A DNA stretch of 64,000 nucleotides. Source: Thiohalocapsa marina. GTDB taxonomy: Bacteria > Pseudomonadota > Gammaproteobacteria > Chromatiales > Chromatiaceae. The DNA is taken from the NCBI RefSeq assembly GCF_008632335.1, contig NZ_VWXX01000011.1, positions 32,456 to 96,455 of the forward strand, given 5' to 3'. Below the pieces are notes generated by a model. The model made no database searches. It had not been told where the DNA came from and worked only from the letters and a program-made list of their open reading frames with translations. Both the position numbers and the translations under genes were made by a program. Positions 28,063 to 35,947 of the stretch are shown here, one piece after another (the first letter of the stretch is position 1; each line of letters opens with the position of its first letter).

Positions 28063-28090
28063 TTGCTTTTTCGTCTGTAGCATATATACT
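28063..28090 (+). promoter_or_regulatory. Promoter of XRE gene, module A, with -10 next to the start codon
   Basis: TTGCTT (28063-28068), a 16-base spacer and TATACT (28085-28090) match a sigma70 promoter. The -10 ends 6 bases before the ATG at 28097, so transcription would begin at or within a base or two of the start codon, giving a leaderless mRNA. The paralogous XRE gene at 35214 has the same arrangement. Confidence 0.6.
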
Positions 28091-28096
28091 CGACAG

Positions 28097-28447
28097 ATGG
28101 CTTTCGCTGCTTACATCCGAGACTGTCGCGAGCGCTTGCGTCAGCAGGACCGGCGTTACAGCCTGCGGCAGACGGCGCAGCGGGTGGGCATGCAGCCGGC
28201 GTACCTCAGCAAGATCGAGCGTGGGGATTTTCCGCCACCTTCGGAGGAGAAGATTCGTCTCATCGCCGAGGACTTGGGCGAAGACTGCGACGTGCTGCTG
28301 GCGATGGCGGGCAAGGTATCGCAGGACTTGCAGGAGATCATCCGTGCCCGTCCAGCGCTGTTTGCCAAGCTGATTCGGGCGTTGAGGTCGGCGCCGGATG
28401 ACAAGGTTGAGGAGATTGCCCGCGAGATTCGCGACGGTGAATGGTGA
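28097..28447 (+). CDS. XRE-family transcriptional regulator, module A
   Basis: A 116-residue protein with an N-terminal helix-turn-helix of the Cro/C1 type (YSLRQTAQRVGMQPAYLSKI, about residues 20-40) and a helical C-terminus ending AREIRDGEW. It is a close paralogue of the protein at 34864-35214, of identical length. Both probably bind their own promoters, because both promoters overlap or abut the start codon. The ATG at 28097 is preferred over the upstream frame extension to 28016, since homology between the paralogues starts exactly at MAFA and the promoter lies directly before it. It is the first gene of a five-gene plus-strand group. Confidence 0.88.
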   Translation: MAFAAYIRDCRERLRQQDRRYSLRQTAQRVGMQPAYLSKIERGDFPPPSEEKIRLIAEDLGEDCDVLLAMAGKVSQDLQEIIRARPALFAKLIRALRSAPDDKVEEIAREIRDGEW

Positions 28448-28564
28448 TGCAGCCCAGCCGCTGCTTGAATATCGCAGTTGCCCTAGGTGTCGCATGTGTA
28501 GTCGACACTGATTAGCAGCGCCAGTCCTGGCCTGCCTTGGTGTTTTCATCCACGAGGAACCCGC

Positions 28565-29734
28565 ATGGTCAGTCTTCAGCAGGAGATGCTTCGCTTCAGT
28601 TTTCCCGAGGTGCATTCCGCTGCGGTGTGTGATGTTCGGTTCTGTCGCACGCTGCGCGTTCCTGACGACAACAACGCTTATCCGCTGCCGCCAGCGCTGG
28701 GGGTCTTCCCACTGCGGGCCGTTGATGACGTTGCGGACCGGCTGCCGGAGGCCTGGCACATCCATGGGGGTGTCTTCGTGCCGATGTACCAATCGGAGGC
28801 GCTGTGGATGCGGTTCCTGCCGCAGCCGGAGGTGGTCGAGCCGCCACCGTATGTTCCGCCACCATCACCCATGTTCGACGTATTTGCATCCTGGGGGATC
28901 GATGCGAAGGAGATCGAAGAGTTACGGGAAATTTGGAGCCCCAAAGCTGCGGATGAGCGCCTTGAACGCCTTGAGCGCCGGGCGTTGCGTGCGTTGCGGC
29001 GGTCGCAGAGTAGAGTGTCGGTGCCCTATCCGTTCGCGATCAAGGTGGCGACGGGCAAGATCAACGCAATCTCCGGTCTGCCCTGGCAGATGGAGCTGTG
29101 CTCGGACCCGCAGGATTATCTGGTGGTGCCCAATCAGCCCTGGTTCGATGGATACAACGTGGCCAAGGGTCTGGTGCGTCAGTTTGTCGCCACGCCGTTC
29201 GGCTCCGGGCATAGTGTCGAGCAGCAACTGACTGGCGCGGTCGAGCACGGGGGGCTGCAGATCGCGGTCTATCCCATGAAGGCTGATGTCTACGCGGCTT
29301 ATCGGGAGCAGTACCTGCGGAAAGGTAAGCTGCGGTCGATGGCGGCGGTGACCGAAGAGATGGAGCTGTCGGTCGGAGGGCTTATCCGTCAGGACATCTA
29401 CCAGGACCCGTTCGGCATCGATGCCTGGGACCAGGGTCAGGTGCAACGCTGTTTCGTGCATTTGCTGAACTCAGAGCAGTATCAGGCGGTGACAGGTGAG
29501 CGCTCGCCACGGGCGCCGTTTCGGGCGCAGGACTATGCGAAGGCTGGGCTGCCGTGGTTTCACTACTACAGCGATGATCCGGTCATCGGTGGGGCGGCGG
29601 CGCTAGCCAAGGTGCAGAGCGTGGCGGCTGTGACGGCCACCCAGACCGGCAAGCCGATGCCAGACAACGCGCCGCTCGGGCCGTTACCGGTGGAGATTCT
29701 GGGTGAGAAGCAGGTGCGCAGCGGGGAGTTCTAG
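28565..29734 (+). CDS. Conserved protein of unknown function, module A copy
   Basis: A 389-residue protein of a conserved but uncharacterised family, paralogous to the protein at 33412-34464. Shared blocks are the N-terminal FSFPEVHSAA with TLRVPDD, YPLPPALGVFPL, HGGVFVPMYQSEALW, PFAIKVATGKINAISGLPW, a DYLVVPNQPWFDGYNVAKG block, VRQFVATPFGSGHSVE and the central HGGLQIAVYPMK. The acidic/Pro-rich insert at about residues 88-150 is absent from the paralogue. No membrane segment, signal peptide or catalytic motif is seen. As far as I recall, related proteins occur scattered in actinobacteria, planctomycetes and proteobacteria. A GAGGAA site precedes the ATG. Its constant partner here is an XRE regulator. 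Function unknown. Confidence 0.8.
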   Translation: MVSLQQEMLRFSFPEVHSAAVCDVRFCRTLRVPDDNNAYPLPPALGVFPLRAVDDVADRLPEAWHIHGGVFVPMYQSEALWMRFLPQPEVVEPPPYVPPPSPMFDVFASWGIDAKEIEELREIWSPKAADERLERLERRALRALRRSQSRVSVPYPFAIKVATGKINAISGLPWQMELCSDPQDYLVVPNQPWFDGYNVAKGLVRQFVATPFGSGHSVEQQLTGAVEHGGLQIAVYPMKADVYAAYREQYLRKGKLRSMAAVTEEMELSVGGLIRQDIYQDPFGIDAWDQGQVQRCFVHLLNSEQYQAVTGERSPRAPFRAQDYAKAGLPWFHYYSDDPVIGGAAALAKVQSVAAVTATQTGKPMPDNAPLGPLPVEILGEKQVRSGEF

Positions 29735-29789
29735 CGCTGTCGTTGCGCTGATCGATGTTGAACAAAAACAAAGTACAAGAGAGGTCGTC

Positions 29790-30077
29790 ATGCCATTAGT
29801 CTTCGTCGCGGTGATCGTCTACGGCATCGCGCAATTCATCGCCGCCTGGGCCGGGATCGAGTTGTATCTAGGACCGCTGTGGGCAGGTGCGGCCCTGCTG
29901 GTAGCGGTGTTCTTCCGATTCACCCTCCCTGTGACGCTCGGGGCCTTTTTTGGGGCGATGGATGTCTGGCAATGGCACTGGGCGCTTGCTGCCGTGTTTG
30001 CAGCACCAGGGCTGGTTTTTGTGGTGCCAGGGGTGATTTCTGGGTTCTTGCACAGGGGGGAAAACCAACTACGTTGA
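29790..30077 (+). CDS. Small membrane protein, module A
   Basis: A 95-residue protein with three hydrophobic segments (VFVAVIVYGIAQFIAAWAG, WAGAALLVAVFFRF with LPVTLGAFFGA, and LAAVFAAPGLVFVVPGVISG). It is therefore an integral membrane protein. The ATG at 29790 has a strong AGAGAGG site at 29778-29784, which decides the start. It follows the unknown-family gene by about 55 bases on the same strand, so the genes are likely co-transcribed. No family recognised. Module B contains a different small membrane protein (34526-34846) at a comparable place. Confidence 0.65.
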   Translation: MPLVFVAVIVYGIAQFIAAWAGIELYLGPLWAGAALLVAVFFRFTLPVTLGAFFGAMDVWQWHWALAAVFAAPGLVFVVPGVISGFLHRGENQLR

Positions 30078-30141
30078 ATCGCGGTGGTTTGGGTTCTTGA
30101 TGTGTCGAGTGGTTCTCCGGTCATCCAAGCAGGTGTGAAAC

Positions 30142-30459
30142 ATGAATCTATTGAAGCCAACGGGTACGGCAGGTCGTCTTGAGTTTGTGATCACGTGGGT
30201 GATCTGCGTCATCGTCGCAGCGATCGCCTTTGGGGTGTTCGAGGATGGAGCTCGCCATGTACAGGGTGAGCTGGGTGGTCTTTGGCTTGTTTGGTGGCTA
30301 GGGATGCTAGCAGCCTGGATTGGCATCGCCGCCGTGTTTCGTCGCGTGCGGGATATTGGCTGGGCGTGGGGGCACGGTTTCTGGCAGTTTGTGCCTTTAC
30401 TCGGTTTTGTTTTCGTTGTCGTCTGCATGTTTATCCCATCCAGGCATAAAGTGGGATAG
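30142..30459 (+). CDS. DUF805-like membrane protein
   Basis: A 105-residue protein with three to four hydrophobic segments and the DUF805-like features GRLEFVITW near the N-terminus, AVFRRVRDIGW before the last helices, and FVPLLGFVFVVVCMFIPS at the end. DUF805 (YhaH-type) proteins are small inner-membrane proteins of unknown function, common near phage- or mobile-element-derived genes. It lies 64 bases after the preceding small membrane protein and is probably part of the same transcript. Confidence 0.7.
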   Translation: MNLLKPTGTAGRLEFVITWVICVIVAAIAFGVFEDGARHVQGELGGLWLVWWLGMLAAWIGIAAVFRRVRDIGWAWGHGFWQFVPLLGFVFVVVCMFIPSRHKVG

Positions 30460-30530
30460 GTGGTCGTTAGGCGGGGGTGGAATGAGCCCCGCAGCATTGC
30501 TTTTCACATGAACGCAGTCGGGAGGGCAGT

Positions 30531-30995
30531 ATGGGTGTTTTCGGTACTCTTTTCGGTTTCGACCAGACCATGGGGGCGCAGAACGCGATCTTGGCTGAAA
30601 CGGTGCTCGCGAAGGCGCCTGCACGTGAGCGTCAACGATTGGCCCGAGAGGTGGTCAAGATCATGCAGTCGGTAAGACCGATTTCCGCAGAAACGGCACT
30701 GGAAGAGTTGGATGAGGCGCCGGTGGTTGCACAACTCAATTTTGTTGCATTGGCGTGTGATCGCCTTGGGGTAGAGCCGCCGCTACCGAGGTTTGTTTGG
30801 ACGCGGGTCAACAATCCTTTCTTGGTGGCGGATCAGGTTACCGAAAGGCATCTGTCGTCGGCTTTGAAGGTCATCAGTGGAAAAGCTCGTGCCGGTCAGC
30901 TCGCTTGGCAGGGACACGAGAAGCACTACGACTTTACTCGGCTGTACGAAAACGGAGAGGTCTCTAAACGGACGTATAAAGACCCGTTTCCTTAG
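30531..30995 (+). CDS. Hypothetical protein, end of module A
   Basis: A 154-residue soluble protein with no recognised domain. It has a helical N-terminal half (ILAETVLAKAPARERQRLAR, then EVVKIMQSVRP) and a C-terminal half with the segment AWQGHEKHYDFTRLYENGEV. A GGAGGG site lies about 8 bases before the ATG at 30531. It follows DUF805 by 71 bases on the same strand and is the last plus-strand gene before the convergent module B. Function unknown. Confidence 0.6.
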   Translation: MGVFGTLFGFDQTMGAQNAILAETVLAKAPARERQRLAREVVKIMQSVRPISAETALEELDEAPVVAQLNFVALACDRLGVEPPLPRFVWTRVNNPFLVADQVTERHLSSALKVISGKARAGQLAWQGHEKHYDFTRLYENGEVSKRTYKDPFP

Positions 30996-31087
30996 GGCGT
31001 TGGTGCGGCGGTGACGGGCCGCCGCTACGCTGTCAGTCATGGCCGCTCGGCGGTGAATTGTCGTGGCTGACAAGCGCTTGGGATCGA

Positions 31088-31780
31088 TTACGGCTCACAT
31101 GACATGGCCTTGGCGAGGCGACTGGCATACTTGCCTGGCAGGTTTTTGATGTAAGTATCGAGAAAGTAAAAGCTGCCTACTGGCTGAGGAGGCCTGCGCG
31201 GGTCAAGTTCGGGCAGGGGCTTGCGCCATACCTCGAAGTCGATGCGATTGTACGCCAATGGGTTGGCGTAGACAATGCAGTCCGCCCGGTCATCGATCCA
31301 AGCGACGACGTTCCCTTCTTTTGTGCGCTGGAAGCCGAGCGAGGTGAGGCGATCATCGGCGGTTTTGAGTTGGTTGGCATCGCGTAGCGGTGCCCAGAGG
31401 ACGATCACGTCAGCAAGCTGGGGCTGCGCGAAAGGGGAGATGCGGTAGATGGTCTCGGCCTTGCGCCGCTTGACCAGTGCCTGACGTTCTTGCGCTTGTT
31501 GGGCGGGAATGTAGGTGGCCCACTCGGCCCGAGCTTGGTCGATCACGGCCTTCATGACCGAGCATTGGTGGGCGTTGCCCTGGCCCAGCAGATGCCGCCT
31601 CAAGCCCTCGGGCAGGGTGTAGCCCTGGGCGGTGAGGTCACGACGGACATACTCGAAGACGATGTACTAGGTGAGCCGCGGCAAGTAGTAACGCTTGAAA
31701 TCAAGGCGGTGGGTCTCGGTTCCCACGATTCGTGTCGGGTTTTCACCATAAAAGACCGGGATCAACTGAAGCGGTGGGGT
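31088..31780 (-). pseudogene. Hypothetical gene interrupted by an amber stop
   Basis: The intact part (31603 down to 31088) encodes about 170 residues, ending FYFLDTYIKNLPGKYASRLA and a short tail. The same frame remains protein-like upstream: LQLIPVFYGENPTRIVGTET, then HRLDFKRYYLPRLT, a TAG codon at 31667-31669, and YIVFEYVRRDLTAQGYTLPE. The continuity on both sides shows a single gene with a nonsense change at that codon (GAG to TAG would be the simplest). The true start is not evident before the stop at 31781. I do not recognise the family. Without suppression the product would be truncated or made from an internal start. Confidence 0.55.
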
Positions 31781-31803
31781 CTAGCCCCGCCCATTAAGGC
31801 CGG

Positions 31804-32442
31804 TCAGCACGGCGCCGCCGTCCATAGGGAACTCCACGACCCGTCCGGGGGCTGTAGGAGTCGATGAGGATGAGCTGGATACGCCCGGCTGTCGACGAGA
31901 CGGCGCACCAGTTCCCAATCCGGAAACGGTTCGGCGTAGCAACGCTGCCAACCGCGCTTGACGCGGAAGCCCTGCTGCTGCGGACAGTGACGCAGATGAT
32001 GCCCGCAGGCCAGGTGGATCCATTCGAGGGACAAGGGCAACCAGGGGACGCAGGCGCGCTCGGCAACGCCGAATTCCGGCGGATGTTTGCAGTACTGGCC
32101 GTCGATCTCCCGGCCAGGGATCTTCAGGTGCAGCAATTCGTGCAGCGCGATATGCGCCAGGACCGGTCGCGGGGTATCCGGCCGATTCAGCAGCGCGTGC
32201 AGCAGCACGGTGCACTCGCTCTCGGCGCGCCTGTCCCGTTGGATGCAGGCAAGGAAGTCGAACGGCACGATGGCAAAGTGAATGCGCAGCGCCGGCTCGA
32301 TTTCCAGCGTGCCGCGCGCGTCTTCCAGCAAGGACTCGAAGCGGCAATTCAGAAAACTGAGCTGGGGCTGCGGCGCCGCAGAACGGCGCCGTCGCGCCTG
32401 CCCCTGGATCCGGGCCGGGTGCGCAGTGCGTGAAAGCGTCAT
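31804..32442 (-). CDS. Putative zincin-like metalloprotein
   Basis: A 212-residue protein containing HIALHELLHLKIPGREIDGQ followed by KHPPEF (about residues 97-126), which has the HExxH zinc-binding helix and a third histidine downstream, as in YgjP/M48-like and SprT-like metallopeptidases. Later regions have a Cys/His group (LACGHHLRHCPQQ). The two overlapping frames on this strand (31781-32557, 31794-32066) are shadows: only this one has a coherent protein composition. The last 30 residues are uncertain because the composition becomes unusual near the stop. It sits downstream of the PIN-like and secreted genes on the minus strand. Substrate unknown. Confidence 0.6.
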   Translation of the reverse strand: MTLSRTAHPARIQGQARRRRSAAPQPQLSFLNCRFESLLEDARGTLEIEPALRIHFAIVPFDFLACIQRDRRAESECTVLLHALLNRPDTPRPVLAHIALHELLHLKIPGREIDGQYCKHPPEFGVAERACVPWLPLSLEWIHLACGHHLRHCPQQQGFRVKRGWQRCYAEPFPDWELVRRLVDSRAYPAHPHRLLQPPDGSWSSLWTAAPC

Positions 32443-32474
32443 GGTCGCATTGACCCGGATCCGCGGGCCATCGC

Positions 32475-32774
32475 CTAGCGGCCGTTGTAGAGCCGATCGA
32501 TCGGGGTTCGTATCTCACCGGTGCCGTAGTTCTGGTAGATGCCGCTGCTGTTGTCATAGGACCAGCTGTTGCCTTTGGAATCCGTGCCGCGGGTCATGCT
32601 GCCGTAGGACTGCGCGTTCCAGGTCGAGCCGGTATTGGTGTTATAGCCACTGTAGCCGGTGCCGTAGCGGGTATAGCTGTTGCCGTCGTACAGGCTGCCG
32701 TAGCCCTGCGCACTGCTAGTTGCGGGCAGGATGGCGAGGGAGAGAACAAGGATGGGGCGTCGAAGAGTAGTCAT
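32475..32774 (-). CDS. Small secreted Gly/Tyr/Ser-rich protein
   Basis: A 99-residue protein starting MTTLRRPILVLSLAILPATS with a signal peptide, probably cleaved at SSA-QG. The mature part is low complexity, rich in Gly, Tyr, Ser and Asn (YGSLYDGNSYTRYGTGYSGY), resembling small periplasmic proteins often found near restriction or phage-derived genes. No catalytic motif. The ATG at 32774 is chosen because it places the signal peptide correctly. Function unknown. Confidence 0.6.
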   Translation of the reverse strand: MTTLRRPILVLSLAILPATSSAQGYGSLYDGNSYTRYGTGYSGYNTNTGSTWNAQSYGSMTRGTDSKGNSWSYDNSSGIYQNYGTGEIRTPIDRLYNGR

Positions 32775-32875
32775 CGGGCGAATACCTCGTTGATGGATTA
32801 GCGGCACCAGGCCGCGGGACAGCGGGAGTCGTCAGCCAGGGTGAGCATGGGCGGCTCCGTTGCTTGGCGGCGTGA

Positions 32876-33319
32876 TCAGGCGGCCTGGGTCAGGTGCGCG
32901 GGCTGACTCAACCACTGCACCGGGGTGGTGACCGGCACCGCGCTGGTGGCAAGCGCCTCGGTGTCCAGTGCGATGAGGTGGTCGATGGCATGGCGCTCGG
33001 CGGTTTCCAGCAACAGGGCCTGCTCGAGCGACAGGCTCGGCGTGGCTTGCATGCGCCCAAGCGCCGCGCGGATCAGCGCCTGATCAGCGGGCAGGAGTTG
33101 CAACGTCGTGCAGGCGCGGCTGAGCGCCGCGCGCACCTGGTTGCTGTCAATGCTGTGCGGCAAGTGTTCGGCCAGCACCGTGACGCTGTTGGCGCACAGG
33201 CAGCCGATGCTCTCGGTGGCATCGGCAATCTGCTGCAAGACCTGCCGGCAGGCGTTGCGCTGCGCCTGGTCGATGCTGTGGCAGCCCAGGATGACATCGC
33301 TCTCGATCAAGACCTTCAT
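32876..33319 (-). CDS. PIN-domain-like protein
   Basis: A 147-residue protein beginning MKVLIESDVILG, the typical first strand and catalytic Asp of a PIN domain, with later acidic positions (VTVLAEHLP, and HLIALDTEALA near residue 118) in the usual places. PIN proteins are mostly RNases, often VapC toxins. No VapB-like antitoxin is adjacent. The gene has a GAGGAG site 7 bases before the ATG and is transcribed 92 bases downstream of the unknown-family gene of module B, so it may be a module component. A long overlapping open frame from 34438 is in phase but is a shadow upstream of this start. Confidence 0.6.
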   Translation of the reverse strand: MKVLIESDVILGCHSIDQAQRNACRQVLQQIADATESIGCLCANSVTVLAEHLPHSIDSNQVRAALSRACTTLQLLPADQALIRAALGRMQATPSLSLEQALLLETAERHAIDHLIALDTEALATSAVPVTTPVQWLSQPAHLTQAA

Positions 33320-33411
33320 CAGGTTCTCCTCGTCGAATGGACAGTGAACAGCCGGGCCATGGCGTGGGCGTCTTCGCCGTGGTGACCCGCCGGCGGGAGA
33401 CCTGCCGAGGG

Positions 33412-34464
33412 CTAGAGTTCCCCCTGGCGCACCGGCTTGCCGCCGATCTGGCGCACGGGGAGCGGCCCCAGCGGGTCGTTGTCGGGCATGGGCTGGCCGG
33501 TCTGGGCGACGGTGACGGCGGCGATGCTCTGTATCTTGGCCAATGGCGCGGCGCCTTCGAGGGCTTCGCCGTCGCTGTCGAGGTGGAACCAGGGCAGACC
33601 CGCCTTGGCGTAATCCCGCGCCCTGAACGGCGGATGCGGCGGGCGCTCGCCGGTGACGGCCTGGTAGTGCTCGGCGTTGAGCAGGTGTACAAAACAGCGG
33701 CTGACCCGCGACTGATCCCAGACGTCCAGTCCGTGCGGGTCCTTGATGATGTCTTGGCGGATCAGGCCGCCGGCAGCGAGTTCGACCTGATTGGCCTTGT
33801 CGATGCCGTAGCGTATCGATGCCGCCTGCGCCTCGCGCAGCCAGTTCGCCTCGCGTTCCGCGCGCTGCTGGCAATAGGCCGCATAGGCGTCCGTCTTCAT
33901 CGGGTAGACCGCCAGTTGCAGACCGCCGTGGGTTGTCGCTCCACTCGCCTGCACCTCGACGCCGTGGCCCGAGCCGAGTGGGCTGGCGACGAACTGGCGC
34001 ACCAGTCCCTTGGCGACGTTGTAGCCGTCGAGCCAGCGTTGGTCGGGCAGCACCACATAGTCTTGCGGCGCCGCCTGCAAGTTGTCCTGCCAGGGTGTGC
34101 CGGAGATGGCGTTGATCTTGCCCGTGGCAATCTTCACGGCGAACGGATAGGTGTACCTCGGCCCATCCGGATCCCGATTGGTGAACCGCTGCATGGCCTG
34201 TGCGGCTGAATACAGGCCAATCCATAACGCCTCGGATTGGTAGATCGGCAGGAACACGCCACCATGGCGTTGCCAATCTGGCGGCGCCTGATCGGGATAG
34301 TCGTCCACGGCCTGCATGGGGAATCGACCCAACTTCGGTGGCAACGGATAGGTCTGGTTGTCGTCCGGCAGGCGCAGGGTGCGCAGGCATTCGATTGCGC
34401 AGTGGGCGTGGCGATGGACCTCGGGGAAGGCAAAGCACAGGCGGTCGTTATCGAGGGTCAGCAT
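33412..34464 (-). CDS. Conserved protein of unknown function, module B copy
   Basis: A 350-residue paralogue of the protein at 28565-29734. It shares FAFPEVHRHAHCAIECLRTL, RFPMQAVDDYPDQAP, HGGVFLPIYQSEALW, PFAVKIATGKINAISGTPW, DGYNVAKGLVRQFVASPLGS, THGGLQLAVYPMKTDAYAAY, GGLIRQDIIKDPHGLDVWDQ and YAKAGLPWFHLDSD. The paralogues end similarly (PMPDNDPLGPLPV). The absence of the 60-residue insert and the scattered substitutions indicate an old duplication or independent acquisition rather than a recent copy. The ATG at 34464 matches the paralogue's start; upstream in-frame sequence is unconserved. Function unknown. Confidence 0.8.
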   Translation of the reverse strand: MLTLDNDRLCFAFPEVHRHAHCAIECLRTLRLPDDNQTYPLPPKLGRFPMQAVDDYPDQAPPDWQRHGGVFLPIYQSEALWIGLYSAAQAMQRFTNRDPDGPRYTYPFAVKIATGKINAISGTPWQDNLQAAPQDYVVLPDQRWLDGYNVAKGLVRQFVASPLGSGHGVEVQASGATTHGGLQLAVYPMKTDAYAAYCQQRAEREANWLREAQAASIRYGIDKANQVELAAGGLIRQDIIKDPHGLDVWDQSRVSRCFVHLLNAEHYQAVTGERPPHPPFRARDYAKAGLPWFHLDSDGEALEGAAPLAKIQSIAAVTVAQTGQPMPDNDPLGPLPVRQIGGKPVRQGEL

Positions 34465-34525
34465 GGGGGCTCCCGGGTTGGTCGCGATCTCGCGCGGTCG
34501 CAGGGCGCGTCGGGCCGACCTGGAC

Positions 34526-34846
34526 TCAGTCGTCGTCCCACGGCGGTGGCGGTTGGCGCAAGACGCGCGGCGCCGGTTTGCGGGGCTCCACCTGGGCGTG
34601 CGGTTTACCACGCAGGTGGTTCCTGAGGCTCAGTGGCCAGAATAGGGCGCCCAGCGCGAAGACCAATAGGTTGGCGATGAACTTCGCCACGCGGATGCTG
34701 AACGGCACGCCCTGGGGATAGTCCAGCCGCTCCTGAATGCGGTCCAGTTCATCCTTCAGCGACTCCTTGTACCGGAACCATGACCAGAGGCTGACGCCCA
34801 GACCGATCAAGAGGTAGGCCAGCAGGACCAGGCCAAGCGTTGCCAT
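34526..34846 (-). CDS. Small membrane protein, module B
   Basis: A 106-residue protein with two hydrophobic segments (LGLVLLAYLLIGLGVSLWSW and FIANLLVFALGALFWPLSL) separated by a charged stretch (KESLKDELDRIQERLDY), followed by a basic, proline-rich C-terminal tail ending PPPPWDDD. A GGGGAGA site precedes the ATG at 34846. It lies between the XRE gene (17 bases upstream) and the unknown-family gene, so the three appear to form one transcript. Confidence 0.7.
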   Translation of the reverse strand: MATLGLVLLAYLLIGLGVSLWSWFRYKESLKDELDRIQERLDYPQGVPFSIRVAKFIANLLVFALGALFWPLSLRNHLRGKPHAQVEPRKPAPRVLRQPPPPWDDD

Positions 34847-34863
34847 GTGCGTCTCCCCTCCCC

Positions 34864-35214
34864 TTACCACTCGCCGTCGCGGATCTCGCGGGCGAGTGTG
34901 CGCACCTGCTCATCCGGTGCCGACTTGAGCGCGCGGATCAGCTCGGCAAACAACGCCGGGCGCGCGCGAATGATGGCCTGCAGGTCCTTGGAGACCTTGC
35001 CGGCCATGGCCAGCAGCACGTCGCAGTCCTCGTCGAGTTCCTCCGCCAGGCGGCGGATCTTCTCCTCGGACGGCGGCGCGAAATCGCCGGTCTCGATGCG
35101 GCTCAGGTAGGCCGGCTGTACGCCGATGCGCTGCGCCACCTGGCGCAGGCTGTAGCGCTTGTCAGCGGCGCGCAGCGCCTCGCGCCGGGTGCGGATGTAC
35201 TGTGCGAAGGCCAT
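34864..35214 (-). CDS. XRE-family transcriptional regulator, module B
   Basis: A 116-residue helix-turn-helix regulator of the Cro/C1 type (YSLRQVAQRIGVQPAYLSRI), a close paralogue of the module A regulator and of identical length, sharing the end LAREIRDGEW. The ATG at 35214 corresponds exactly to the start of paralogue homology. The promoter abuts the start codon, as in module A. Because both regulators keep the same recognition-helix core (QPAYLS), cross-regulation between the modules is plausible. It is the first gene of a minus-strand group that converges on module A. Confidence 0.88.
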   Translation of the reverse strand: MAFAQYIRTRREALRAADKRYSLRQVAQRIGVQPAYLSRIETGDFAPPSEEKIRRLAEELDEDCDVLLAMAGKVSKDLQAIIRARPALFAELIRALKSAPDEQVRTLAREIRDGEW

Positions 35215-35221
35215 GACGTTA

Positions 35222-35249
35222 AGTATAGACGCAACAGTTAGCAATGCAA
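35222..35249 (-). promoter_or_regulatory. Promoter of XRE gene, module B, with -10 next to the start codon
   Basis: On the minus strand TTGCAT (35249-35244), a 16-base spacer and TATACT (35227-35222) lie 7 bases before the ATG at 35214. Spacer length and position match the module A promoter, so this promoter is likely real and likely yields a leaderless or near-leaderless transcript. Confidence 0.6.
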
Positions 35250-35510
35250 GTGCGATCTGCCATGCTCACACGGGGTGCGACCAAGTGTCGGCAACTGGTC
35301 GTTCACGCGGCTTGTCAGTACTGGGCGAAAGCCAGTGACTGTGCCACGCAGCGCAGAGCACCAAGACAAGCGCCTGCATTTCGGTTATGTTTCGTGGAAT
35401 GGTTGCTGGCCGGTCATGGCTGTGACAACCGACTGCGAGGTGGGAGTCGAGAGGTGTGTTGGCGGAATCAGACCCGGCGCCTGGGTTGCGGGCTCTTTGC
35501 TGTGGTGCTG

Positions 35511-35865
35511 ATGAGCCTGTCGGCGGCGGTTGCAGAGGAGGTCCGTCCTCGCTGCATTGAGTTCCATGGCCGCCGAGTTATGCGCGATCGCCTGCACCCT
35601 CGTCCTCGATGGCGGCGTGGAGCGCTTGGCCTTGATCACCTCGCTCATCTGCCTGCATCGCAGTCAACTACGGGGCGGTGGGAACACTCTGGAGAATGGC
35701 TAGCAAGTCGCGACCAACTACAGCCGCGATATCCGCAGCATGAGGGTCGACCTGGAACAAGTTGCTGTCGCCGGCAGCGTGTCGAGCGACAGCATGCGCT
35801 GGCTGGCCCCGCGCGAGGCAACTGCGCTGCGGATGGTGGGCGTGGTGATTGCGGTAGAGGACTGA
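35511..35865 (+). pseudogene. Possible degraded secreted-protein gene
   Basis: The 730-base gap between module B and zorA has no intact gene. A signal-peptide-like stretch (LFAVVLMSLSAAVAEEV) is followed in another frame by protein-like sequence (LCAIACTLVLDGGVERLALI), a TAG codon and then the same frame again (QVATNYSRDIRSMRVDLEQV, later LAPREATALRMVGVVIAVED) ending in TGA at 35863-35865. This fits one gene damaged by a frameshift and a nonsense codon. The family is not recognised, and the call is tentative. Confidence 0.35.
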
Positions 35866-35947
35866 GACATCGCGGCTGTGCGATAACAAGGCAGTGGCTG
35901 CCTTGCCGACCATCACGCAGCAGCGACAGATGAATGGAGAAATAGCG

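Noticed and set aside
32876..34438. A 520-residue minus-strand frame that would fuse to the PIN-like protein
   Set aside because: The upstream 370 residues are antisense-like shadow of the unknown-family gene in another frame; the ATG at 33319 with GAGGAG is the real start.
35385..35648. Minus-strand frame of 87 residues between module B and zorA
   Set aside because: No domain, no ribosome-binding site, and the plus strand shows better protein-like relics over the same bases.
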